A stretch of 10,573 nt of DNA from Methyloceanibacter sp. Lineage in GTDB: Bacteria; Pseudomonadota; Alphaproteobacteria; Rhizobiales; Methyloligellaceae. Below are positions 5,897 through 10,573 of the stretch, piece after piece. A model generated the notes under the pieces. It saw nothing but the letters and a program-made list of their open reading frames with translations. It ran no database searches and was not told the DNA's origin. The translations under genes and the position numbers were made by a program. The DNA lies in the NCBI GenBank assembly GCA_016649675.1, contig JAENXG010000066.1, positions 1 to 10,573 on the forward strand, in the 5' to 3' direction. Position 1 is the first letter of the stretch; each line of letters starts with the position of its first letter.

Positions 5897-6076
5897 ATGT
5901 TTCGGCTCACACCACCTGCCCAGGCAACTTTTATTGTCTCTCTCGTTATAGCCATGATCGCCGTCGTCCTTCATTACGCTCGTATTGCGATCCCGCATGT
6001 GACCCAAAGCAATTTTTTGACCTTGCTAATCGGCTATCTCGTGCTTCTTGCCGGGAATCTGTTTGAGGGAGTGTAG
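5897..6076 (+). CDS. 59-aa double-pass membrane protein (copy 2 of 2 in window)
   Basis: Paralogue of the membrane protein at 1165-1347, with 36 of about 59 residues identical across the whole length. It begins MFRLTPPAQATFIVSLVIAM, has a second helix ending GYLVLLAGNLFEG, and both hydrophobic segments and the short polar loop (IAIPHVTQSNF) are conserved. The ATG follows AAGGGGA at about 7 bases, a good start signal. Unlike copy 1 it has no 32-aa partner gene downstream; the next gene is the methyltransferase 98 bases on. The terminator at 5773-5831 separates it from the preceding gene. The conserved ends suggest selection on the termini, perhaps for oligomer contact, but the function is unknown. 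Confidence 0.75.
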   Translation: MFRLTPPAQATFIVSLVIAMIAVVLHYARIAIPHVTQSNFLTLLIGYLVLLAGNLFEGV

Positions 6077-6174
6077 GGGTGACGGTTGCTCTGAGCGCGG
6101 AGCCTTGTGAACGAAAACAAAAGCTGCACCCGTGATATATCTGATGCAGGCAGCGGGATACCCTGGAAGTTCGG

Positions 6175-6882
6175 ATGCACTGGTCGAAGTTTTTTCAGGA
6201 GTACGGCGCGGCGTTCCGGCTCGTAAATGTCGAAAAGGGATATCGCAAGATTCCGATACCGCCGCCCTCGGCGATGTTCACCGAGCACAAGCTCGACGAA
6301 CACTTTATCCAGCTCTGCCCGTGGGAAGGCGAATATCTCTTTGCAGTCGCCCGGCACGCCAAGCTCGGCATCGTCGAGATCGGACGCTTCAAAGGCGGCA
6401 GCACATTCCTCTTGGCCAACGCCGTGCCGAAGAGCGTGCCGATCTATTCGATCGACCTCGAGCCGCAGGATGACGAAAAGCTCAAGCGGCTGTTTGAGGC
6501 GACGAGCAAGAGCAGCCTCAAACGCGTCCGCCTGATTGTCGGCGACAGCCAGAAGGGATGCTTCCCCGAGATCGGGCCTTACGACCTGCTCTTCATCGAC
6601 GGCGACCACTCCTATCAGGGCTGCTCGGCTGACATCGCCAATTGGTACGGCGGCCTCGCCCGGAACGGGCACATGCTGTTCCACGATAGCCATAAGCTCG
6701 GCGTCCAAGATGCGATTGCGGATTTCATGGGGGGGCATCCGAAGGCGCAAGTGGTGACCAGCCCGTTCATGGGCTCGTGGTATTGGCAGAACGCCCACGG
6801 TTCCTTGTCGCATGTGATCAAGCGCGAGCGTCAGCGCGGCTGGCGTTTGATCCCGCAGTACAATCGCTGGAGTCGTCGGTGA
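6175..6882 (+). CDS. Class I SAM-dependent methyltransferase, 235 aa
   Basis: Probable methyltransferase of the Rossmann-fold class (Methyltransf_24-like). Motif I is VEIGRFKGGST (67-77), the SAM-binding glycine loop; the acidic residue at the end of strand 2 is Asp94 in IYSIDLEP; motif LLFIDGDHSYQGCSADI (138-154) and GHMLFHDS (165-172) are typical of this family, where the Asp/His residues sit near the metal or SAM site. The C-terminal part (about 195-235) is basic and Trp-rich. An in-frame stop upstream leaves this ATG as the first possible start, though the Shine-Dalgarno sequence is weak. Substrate unknown; relatives act on sugars or small hydroxylated compounds and are often found in polysaccharide clusters, but none is seen here. 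It is longer and more GC-rich than its neighbours. A long antisense frame is its shadow. Confidence 0.85.
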   Translation: MHWSKFFQEYGAAFRLVNVEKGYRKIPIPPPSAMFTEHKLDEHFIQLCPWEGEYLFAVARHAKLGIVEIGRFKGGSTFLLANAVPKSVPIYSIDLEPQDDEKLKRLFEATSKSSLKRVRLIVGDSQKGCFPEIGPYDLLFIDGDHSYQGCSADIANWYGGLARNGHMLFHDSHKLGVQDAIADFMGGHPKAQVVTSPFMGSWYWQNAHGSLSHVIKRERQRGWRLIPQYNRWSRR

Positions 6883-6967
6883 CGGCTCTGAAGCTCCGTC
6901 CAGCTTGTGACAATGCGCAATGGCAGCCTCGTCGCTAGCTAAGCAGGTTGCGAGTCACGTCGGCTAA

Positions 6968-7135
6968 TCGAAGCCCGTAGCTCAGCTGCCGGAAATCGTG
7001 GAACCCTCGCCAACAATCGAGCGCGGATCGCCTTCCTTCAATCGCCCGCTGGCGAATCCCCCGCTCGGGATCGTCTAAGCGAGAAGCCCAGCAGTCCCCA
7101 TACGGGGCTTCTCCATTCACCGGCGCTGCTGGGTT
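6968..7135 (+). pseudogene. Decayed end of a phage packaging module (copy 1)
   Basis: An open frame without a start reads QLPEIVEPSPTIERGS and PSFNRPLANPPLGIV to a TAA at 7076-7078. Over 31 residues it matches the frame ending at 10267 at 23 positions, including the identical RPLANP and GIV ends. Beyond the stop, the DNA to about 7135 still resembles the start of the CPYC gene at 10267 (CCCCAT-ACGGGG, then CATTCA), but its start codon and cysteines are lost. So this is a degraded second copy of the same module end, perhaps the C-terminus of a terminase followed by a small zinc protein. The segment upstream of 6968 contains nothing recognisable, so the rest of the module was deleted. Confidence 0.6.
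7081..7113. repeat. Perfect 9-base inverted repeat of the GAAGCCC type
   Basis: GAGAAGCCC (7081-7089) and GGGCTTCTC (7105-7113) pair perfectly with a 15-base loop, directly after the stop of the module-end fragment. There is no T-run on either strand. It resembles the hairpins at 2510, 2732 and 7209 in its arms. Confidence 0.5.
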
Positions 7136-7203
7136 GCCTATCAGGGAGGTTGGGGACACCGCGCCGTCGAATTAACGGGCGGTCCACTACGGGGGTTCCT
7201 GGC

Positions 7204-7242
7204 AAAACGAAGCCCCGGCTGATTGCCGGCACCACGGGCTTC
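7204..7242 (-). terminator. Terminator-like two-part hairpin
   Basis: Outer arms GAAGCCC (7209-7215) and GGGCTTC (7236-7242), with an inner stem CCGGC/GCCGG around TGATT. On the minus strand GTTTTG follows. No minus-strand gene upstream accounts for it. Confidence 0.45.
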
Positions 7243-7340
7243 TGGGTCTCACCCGTTCTCATTGCGCGCGGTCGGTCTGTTCGGAGAGTGAGCGCCGCGC
7301 TGCAACCGGGTAACCAACCTACGGCGATAACCGCAGTTCT

Positions 7341-7373
7341 AAAAAAGGAGCCCGGGCTGATTGCCCAGGCTCC
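7341..7373 (-). terminator. Strong rho-independent terminator on the minus strand
   Basis: GGAGCC (7347-7352) and GGCTCC (7368-7373) continue, after one mismatch, into GGGC/GCCC around TGATT. On the minus strand the stem is followed directly by TTTTTT, a textbook layout. The nearest minus-strand gene upstream is the stress protein gene ending at 8167, about 800 bases away, so this marks the end of either a lost gene or an unannotated leftward transcript. Confidence 0.6.
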
Positions 7374-7409
7374 AAGTGAAGGGTAAGCGCGGCCTGCGTG
7401 GGGAAGCAG

Positions 7410-7462
7410 GGAACTGCGCCGCGCTCCTGTAGGGCTAAACACCGGACGAAAGGAGCAGTTCC
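7410..7462. repeat. Interrupted long inverted repeat upstream of the serine recombinase
   Basis: GGAACT (7410-7415) and GCTCCT (7423-7428) pair respectively with AGTTCC (7457-7462) and AGGAGC (7451-7456); the 3' arm is continuous (12 bases) while the 5' arm is split by GCGCCGC. It lies about 125 bases before the recombinase gene. It could be an RNA structure in the leader or a recombination/binding site; which is not known. Confidence 0.4.
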
Positions 7463-7585
7463 AAGAGTCCCTTTAGGGGAACCTCTAACGCAACAATTCA
7501 TTCTTGTTCCACTGAAGGTGTTTATTGCTTTTTGGCACAGCCAAGTTCATTATGCCTTAGACCTTATTGGAACAGGATTAGGCAC

Positions 7586-8134
7586 ATGAACATCGGCTAT
7601 GCGAGAACCAGCACCATTGAGCAGGAAGCGTCGTTCGAGGCGCAGCAAGCACAGCTCAAGGCTGCCGGCTGCGAGAAGGTCTTTTGCGAGCAGGTCTCTG
7701 CGGTCGCATCCGAGCGGGAGCAGTTGGAGGCTGCTCTCGACTACGCACGCGAGGCTGACGTGCTCGTGGTCACCAAGCTCGACCGTCTTGCCCGCAGCGT
7801 TCCGCATCTCTGCGAAATAGGGAAACGACTGGACGCCAAGGGTGTCGGGCTGAAGGTTCTCGATCAGGCAATCGACACCACGACCCCGACCGGCAGGCTC
7901 ATGTTCAACATGCTCGGCGCTATCGCCCAGTTCGAGCGGGAGCTGATCAGGGAGCGCATGATGGTCGGCATCGCCAAGGCCAAGGCCGAAGGGAAGTACA
8001 AAGGCAGAGCGCCGACAGCGCGAGTGAAAGCCGACAAGGTGAAGCAACTTCGCGCTACCGGGGTAGGTCCGTCTGAGATCGCTCGCCAACTTTCAATCAG
8101 CCGCACCTCGGTCTTCAGGATTCTGACCGCCTAG
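7586..8134 (+). CDS. Serine recombinase (resolvase/invertase family), 182 aa
   Basis: Site-specific recombinase that cuts and exchanges DNA strands through a serine-DNA bond. The catalytic domain begins NIGYARTSTIEQE with Arg7 and the nucleophile Ser9; the other active-site residues are in KLDRLARSV (Asp66, Arg67, Arg70). The long dimer helix with FERELIRERMMVGIAKAKAE follows (116-135), then KYKGR and a C-terminal helix-turn-helix (about 158-180: GVGPSEIARQLSISRTSVFR). The length of 182 is normal for Tn3-type resolvases and DNA invertases. The start is set at the ATG giving MNIGY because AGGA lies 8 bases before it and the homology begins there; an upstream in-frame ATG would add 18 residues not seen in the family. 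No transposase or cassette boundary is visible nearby. A terminator shared with the convergent stress protein gene follows. Confidence 0.93.
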   Translation: MNIGYARTSTIEQEASFEAQQAQLKAAGCEKVFCEQVSAVASEREQLEAALDYAREADVLVVTKLDRLARSVPHLCEIGKRLDAKGVGLKVLDQAIDTTTPTGRLMFNMLGAIAQFERELIRERMMVGIAKAKAEGKYKGRAPTARVKADKVKQLRATGVGPSEIARQLSISRTSVFRILTA

Positions 8135-8154
8135 CCCTGATCTGCCGCTGCCGC

Positions 8155-8173
8155 TAGGGGCGGCCCCTATTTT
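8155..8173 (+). terminator. Rho-independent terminator after the recombinase
   Basis: TAGGGG and CCCCTA form a 6-base-pair stem with a CGG loop, followed by TTTT. It lies 20 bases after the recombinase stop. The stop codon of the convergent stress protein gene (8167-8169) lies within its 3' arm, so the two genes share this end. Confidence 0.7.
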
Positions 8174-8595
8174 ATCAATGTAATCGGAACTTGAGCCAAG
8201 TGGATGACCTTCGTGGCGACTGAGCCCATCAGCAGGCCTTGAATGCTACCAAGACCTCGCGTTCCCATAACGATGTGCTGAATGTCTTCCTCACGAGCTA
8301 CCTGAGCGATCGTTTCTGCCGCCTGTCCACTTCTGATGAGGGTCTTAAAGACTGCGCCGGCTGCTTCCAATTTTCCTATCGCCCCATCGAGAGCCTCCTC
8401 CGAGGCTTTCGAAGCTGCCTCTTGCAAGTCGCCCGCCATTGCTGCGCCGGATAGCGCCATGGCGCTAATGTTCTGCACATTAAGCAGCACAAGCGAAGTG
8501 CCTGGATTTTGACTCGCCATTGCGATCCCGAAGTCGAGCGCGCGAAGCGAGGCTGGGGACCCGTCGACCGGTATCAAAATCTTTGACGGAAGCAT
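8167..8595 (-). CDS. Universal stress protein, UspA family, 142 aa
   Basis: Cytosolic nucleotide-binding stress protein. The chain begins MLPSKILIPVDGSPASL with the conserved Asp11 after strand 1, and near the end has the ATP-binding pattern G-x2-G-x9-G-S (GTRGLGSIQGLLMGS, Gly111, Gly114, Gly124, Ser125), which marks it as an ATP-binding type rather than the UspA type that lacks the motif. It ends QVPITLIK, the usual last strand. Single-domain length is normal (about 140). The start is set at this ATG because AGGAGG lies 7 bases before it; an in-frame upstream ATG would add 16 residues (Arg-rich) outside the family. It converges with the recombinase. In rhizobia such genes are often induced by low oxygen, but no FixK/FNR-type box is visible upstream here. 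Confidence 0.92.
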   Translation of the reverse strand: MLPSKILIPVDGSPASLRALDFGIAMASQNPGTSLVLLNVQNISAMALSGAAMAGDLQEAASKASEEALDGAIGKLEAAGAVFKTLIRSGQAAETIAQVAREEDIQHIVMGTRGLGSIQGLLMGSVATKVIHLAQVPITLIK

Positions 8596-8677
8596 GCATC
8601 GCCTCCTGCTCTTTGCCACCTCGGGCCGCCTGCACATTAGCACCGTACCAAACTAACAGGATACTTCGATCACCAGG

Positions 8678-8699
8678 CCCCTCTCCGGAGGGGTTTTTT
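8678..8699 (+). terminator. Strong rho-independent terminator before the packaging module
   Basis: CCCCTC and GAGGGG form a 6-base-pair stem with a TCCG loop, followed by TTTTTT. On the plus strand it blocks read-through into the zinc-finger gene at 8716, 17 bases downstream; the gene upstream on that strand already has its own terminator. It therefore looks like the end of a lost plus-strand gene or an insulator at the module edge. Confidence 0.75.
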
Positions 8700-8715
8700 A
8701 TTTGGGAATGAGTAA

Positions 8716-9315
8716 ATGGACGCACCGGTCACGAAGTGTGTGAAGTGCGGAGGGCCCTTACCAGAACGGCGGAAACTAAAGCACTTCTGCTCCTATTCCT
8801 GCCGTGGCCAGCATGCCGTTGAAACGCTCGATGGACCCAAGTACCAGAGTGCCCTTGTAGGCTCTAAAAACACTCGTAAAACCAAAGCCTTACAAAGCCT
8901 CAGAAAGGCATCCATAGCTGGTATTGCCTTCGTCAAGATCAACTCCATCACCTACCGCATAGACCGACCCTCAAAGCGCGGGGTGGGCTGGCTGATGGAG
9001 GTGGCTTGGCCTGGGGAGACACGGCAGCGCTGGGTCGCTCGCATTGGCAATCAAGCAAGCGAACCCTTGCCGCTTGAGGAGGCTAAGCGGGCAGCGGCCG
9101 CAATGTTGCACAACCGGGCCAAAGCAGAACGTGACTGGATTAGAGAGCTCAACCAGATCGCCGCCATCGAGGTTGATCGGACGGTGATCCAGCGTGAGCG
9201 CCGCAAGTGGCCAGTTGACTTGATGGGAGGCCGTCAACGCGGGCCGGTAGACCCCTATCTGCGGCAGGCCATCCTCGACACTGAGCGCGTACTTAACACA
9301 CCAGAGACAACCTAA
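8716..9315 (+). CDS. Phage-module protein with N-terminal zinc finger, 199 aa
   Basis: Protein of unknown function. The N-terminus carries a Cys4 zinc-finger-like site: CVKC (Cys8, Cys11) and CSYSC (Cys25, Cys29) around basic residues. The middle (about 70-125) has alternating beta-like segments (GIAFVKINSITYRIDRPS, VGWLMEV, RQRWVARIG) and the C-terminal part is helical and charged. It is located just before a terminase gene start: its TAA overlaps the terminase ATG (TAATG, 9313-9317), which implies translational coupling. From position and the zinc site it may be a small-terminase-like or homing-type DNA-binding factor, but this is inference. I recall proteins like it in Bradyrhizobium prophage regions. 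It is the only apparently complete gene of the module. The Shine-Dalgarno sequence is weak (GGGA). Confidence 0.75.
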   Translation: MDAPVTKCVKCGGPLPERRKLKHFCSYSCRGQHAVETLDGPKYQSALVGSKNTRKTKALQSLRKASIAGIAFVKINSITYRIDRPSKRGVGWLMEVAWPGETRQRWVARIGNQASEPLPLEEAKRAAAAMLHNRAKAERDWIRELNQIAAIEVDRTVIQRERRKWPVDLMGGRQRGPVDPYLRQAILDTERVLNTPETT

Positions 9316-9392
9316 TGCAGATCGAAACCGCCCGCATCTTCGAGCATCTCCTAAAGACCCTCGCGCTACAAAGGGCAGCGCACCTGGCGTGA
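9315..9392 (+). pseudogene. Truncated start of a terminase large subunit gene (copy 1)
   Basis: The frame begins MQIETARIFEHLL and stops after 25 codons. IETARIFE is identical in copy 2 at 9733. One base on, in the next frame, PSRYKG continues the match to PSRFKG of copy 2, so a single extra base (or two lost) broke the gene before its Walker A motif; about 20 bases later the homology ends and the inverted exported-protein gene begins. The ATG overlaps the stop of the zinc-finger gene, the natural coupled start. It encodes no functional protein. Confidence 0.75.
9321..9345 (+). repeat. 25-base direct repeat, left copy
   Basis: Identical to 9748-9772 except for one base (C at 9335, G at 9762). 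Encodes IETARIFE of the terminase start. The pair flanks the inverted exported-protein gene. Confidence 0.8.
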
Positions 9393-9394
9393 AC

Positions 9395-9679
9395 TTAGCG
9401 ATAGGGGAAGCACCGCATGCTTCGCGGCCAATTCGTTTCTGGCCACATGCGCTGCAGTTCACGAATCTCGTCGCGGTTGTAACAGTGACGGGAGGTGTAC
9501 GACGGATCTCGCCCCCGACGGTAGTAGTACGCCGGATGCCGACGGTAGTAACGGACATCAACTGTTTGAACGCCGGAATTGGCCAGACTGTCCAATGCGA
9601 AGGACGCCGCCTCTACGTTGCCGACACCAATTCCTAGGGCGGTGGCGAGCGTCGCTGCGGCTAGAAGAAGGTGACGCAT
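9395..9679 (-). CDS. Exported Tyr/Arg-rich protein, 94 aa
   Basis: Predicted exported protein of unknown function. The start is the ATG giving MRHLLLAAATLATALGIG because AAAGGAG lies 8 bases upstream; an earlier in-frame ATG would add 23 residues. Residues 1-24 form a signal peptide ending near VEA. The mature part has VRYYRRHPAYYYRRGRD (42-58), a stretch of Tyr and Arg, and Cys66 and Cys90 that may pair; it ends RCFPYR. The Tyr/Arg pattern resembles small exported rhizobial proteins. It lies inverted between two terminase starts, so it is either cargo carried in the phage module or host DNA brought in when two modules recombined. The stop at 9395 is 3 bases from the end of the truncated terminase frame. 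Confidence 0.75.
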   Translation of the reverse strand: MRHLLLAAATLATALGIGVGNVEAASFALDSLANSGVQTVDVRYYRRHPAYYYRRGRDPSYTSRHCYNRDEIRELQRMWPETNWPRSMRCFPYR

Positions 9680-9732
9680 ACCGGGTCTCCTTTTCAGTTC
9701 GCCTAGGCCAATGTACCACTGAGGAGCAACCC

Positions 9733-10133
9733 TTGAACGAGCTTTCAATCGAAACCGCCCGGATCTTCGAGCCCCTCATGCAGCCCTCTAGGTTCAAGGG
9801 AGTGTTCGGTGGCAGAGGTAGCGGGAAGAGTTGGTACATGGCCGGAGCCGTGGTCGAGCATTGTCTGCTGCATCCCGGCTCGCGGGTGGTGTGCATCAGA
9901 GAGGTGCAGAAGACACTGGCGCAGTCGGCCAAGCTTCTCATCGAGAACAAGATCCAGGAGTATGGCGTCGGTCACCTGTTCCGGGTGCTCTACGAGAGCG
10001 CATCGAGACCCCTGGCGGCGGGCTGATCATCTTCCAGGGGATGCAGGATCAGAATGCGGAGAGCATCAAATCGCTCGAGGCTTACAACATTGCCTGGTGC
10101 GAGGAGGCGCAAACTCTCTCCAATCGCAGCCTG
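9733..10133 (+). pseudogene. Terminase large subunit, N-terminal part (copy 2), frameshifted and truncated
   Basis: Packaging ATPase of the Terminase_3/PBSX-like kind. Translation from TTG (GAGGAG 6 bases upstream) gives MNELSIETARIFEPLM, then the Walker A motif GGRGSGKS (residues 26-33), and VVCIREVQKTLAQSAKLLIE. At 9994-9998 the sequence GAGAG appears to be GAG with an extra AG; this shifts the frame, and the match resumes as RIETPGGGLIIFQGMQDQNA and then AYNIAWCEEAQTLSNRSL, which contains the Walker B-like acidic pair of the family. The homology stops at NRSL, about 130 residues in, and joins an unrelated frame (see 10127-10267). Without repair the product stops at 10024. The nuclease domain is missing, so this gene cannot package DNA. 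Confidence 0.8.
9748..9772 (+). repeat. 25-base direct repeat, right copy
   Basis: Partner of 9321-9345, with one mismatch. See that entry. Confidence 0.8.
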
Positions 10134-10267
10134 AGCGGGTGTTCCTCGATCCGCCCGAGCAGCCTGAAGAGGAGCTGCCGGAGATAACCGAGTCCTCACC
10201 AGCAATCGAGCGGCCATCGCCGTCGTTCACGCGCCCGCTGGCAAATCCCGAGATCGGGATCGTCTGA
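10127..10267 (+). pseudogene. End fragment of a packaging-module gene (copy 2), fused after a deletion
   Basis: Frame reading QPERVFLDPPEQPEEELPEI and then ERPSPSFTRPLANPEIGIV to a TGA at 10265. It is a different frame from the terminase text before it, so the two were joined by a deletion near 10127-10133. The acidic Pro-rich segment and RPLANP-xx-GIV ending recur at 6983-7078. The TGA overlaps the ATG of the next gene (TGATG), a coupled arrangement. The most economical reading is that this is the true C-terminal end of the terminase, whose middle has been lost; it could instead be the end of a different module gene. Confidence 0.55.
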
Positions 10268-10508
10268 TGGCGGGCTGCCCCTATTGCGGGGAGATGCATT
10301 CAGCGCTCTACATTTGCGAGGCTAGACGTAAGGCTATGGCTAAGAAGGCTATGACAGATGTGGCTAAGACGCCTATGGCTAAGCGAGTTACCGCTATCGT
10401 GATCCTGAGAAGCGTCGAGCCTACATGCGCGAGCTGTTGCGCTTCAACCACCACCAGGAATCGTCGTTGGTCAGTTCGAGCCCCCTGTCGGACCGGTTGC
10501 GCATGTAG
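10267..10508 (+). pseudogene. Small CPYC zinc-type module protein gene, probably frameshifted
   Basis: The ATG overlaps the preceding stop. It starts MAGCPYCGEMHSALYICEAR (one CxxC plus a later Cys, a zinc-knuckle-like site), then a Lys/Ala/Met-rich stretch from repeated GGCTATGGCTAAG-like units. Near 10383 the protein-like text moves to another frame, SYRYRDPEKRRAYMRELLRF, which ends at 10508. I recall intact relatives with CPYCGE followed by a Y-R-D-x-E-K-R-R-AYMR segment, so a frame change in this copy is likely. If the first frame is used, it stays open to the window end. It probably belongs to the phage module; function unknown. Confidence 0.5.
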
Positions 10509-10573
10509 ATGTATTCGATGTCGGTCGTATTGCCGCGGGCGTCGGGATCGCTGCGGCGCACTTGCGTTCCTGT
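10421..10573 (-). CDS. Partial ORF entering from the right edge, C-terminal 50 aa
   Basis: Open on the minus strand from the window edge to a TAG at 10421-10423. The text (RRSDPDARGNTTDIEYIYMR, then NRSDRGLELTNDDSWWWLKR) looks like real protein, with acidic turns and a Trp-rich end, but I do not recognise the family. It overlaps the end of the CPYC gene on the other strand, so a rearrangement junction probably lies around 10430-10500, and the last residues may not be the original C-terminus. Confidence 0.4.
   Translation of the reverse strand, partial: TGTQVRRSDPDARGNTTDIEYIYMRNRSDRGLELTNDDSWWWLKRNSSRM

Noticed and set aside
6034..6813. 259-codon open frame on the minus strand
   Set aside because: It lies opposite the methyltransferase, whose plus-strand product has clear SAM-binding motifs. 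The long antisense frame follows from the GC-rich third positions of that gene and has no recognisable domain.
7137..7160. GAGGTTGGGGACAC, similar to GAGGTTTGGGGATAC of the terminase fragment at 5383
   Set aside because: The similarity is only about 14 bases and neither flank translates to terminase sequence.
7150..7386. 78-codon open frame on the plus strand
   Set aside because: It runs through two hairpins, has no ribosome-binding site and resembles no known protein.
7500..7586. Promoter-like or sigma-54-like sequence (TTGGCAC) before the recombinase
   Set aside because: The second element and spacing do not fit either a sigma-70 or a sigma-54 promoter.
7550..8089. 179-codon open frame on the minus strand
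   Set aside because: Shadow of the serine recombinase, whose catalytic motifs and helix-turn-helix are on the plus strand.
8971..9561. 196-codon open frame on the minus strand
   Set aside because: Mirror of the zinc-finger protein gene and of the inverted exported gene; no start signal or domain.

Overview
The window looks like an accessory, gene-poor stretch of a Bradyrhizobium-type alphaproteobacterial chromosome. The reasons are the style of its small exported and membrane proteins, its high but uneven GC, a standalone LigD-type ATP-dependent DNA ligase, and phage-packaging remnants of a kind I associate with that genus. This host assignment is inference from recalled protein families. 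There is no rRNA, tRNA or CRISPR array, and I recognise no insertion sequence.

Layout. Positions 1-2500 hold very small genes, mostly on the minus strand: a lipoprotein, a 42-residue zinc ribbon (plus strand), a 78-residue cytosolic protein, a likely two-gene unit of tiny membrane proteins (60 and 32 residues), a 65-residue protein whose ribosome-binding site lies in a hairpin, and an exported four-cysteine protein. Positions 2500-3050 have no convincing gene but contain two terminator-like hairpins bracketing an imperfect direct repeat. Positions 3055-4500 (minus strand) encode an exported Tyr/Arg/Asp-rich protein with three 13-residue repeats and the DNA ligase. Positions 4764-6882 (plus strand) encode an exported Pro/Glu-rich protein, a decayed terminase fragment joined directly to its end, a small Cys-containing protein with a terminator, a second copy of the 60-residue membrane protein, and a SAM-dependent methyltransferase.

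Positions 6883-7585 lack an intact gene. They hold a decayed fragment that recurs near the right end, several GAAGCCC-type hairpins and a long interrupted inverted repeat upstream of a serine recombinase (7586-8134). A universal stress protein gene converges on the recombinase, and the two share a terminator. From 8678 a strong terminator opens a phage-packaging module: a zinc-finger protein gene, a truncated terminase start, an inverted exported-protein gene, a second terminase start that is frameshifted and internally deleted, a tail segment, and a small CPYC protein gene that is also frameshifted.

The main result is repeated prophage packaging debris. Terminase starts occur twice (9315 and 9733) around an inverted cargo gene. 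The segment ending these modules occurs twice (about 6983-7135 and 10172-10310). A third fragment of a different terminase family sits at 5139-5472. Small exported-protein genes are scattered among the debris. I do not see a complete novel defence or mobile system. The points most worth checking are the repeated module ends, the paralogous mini-membrane proteins and the tiny proteins that automated annotation would miss.
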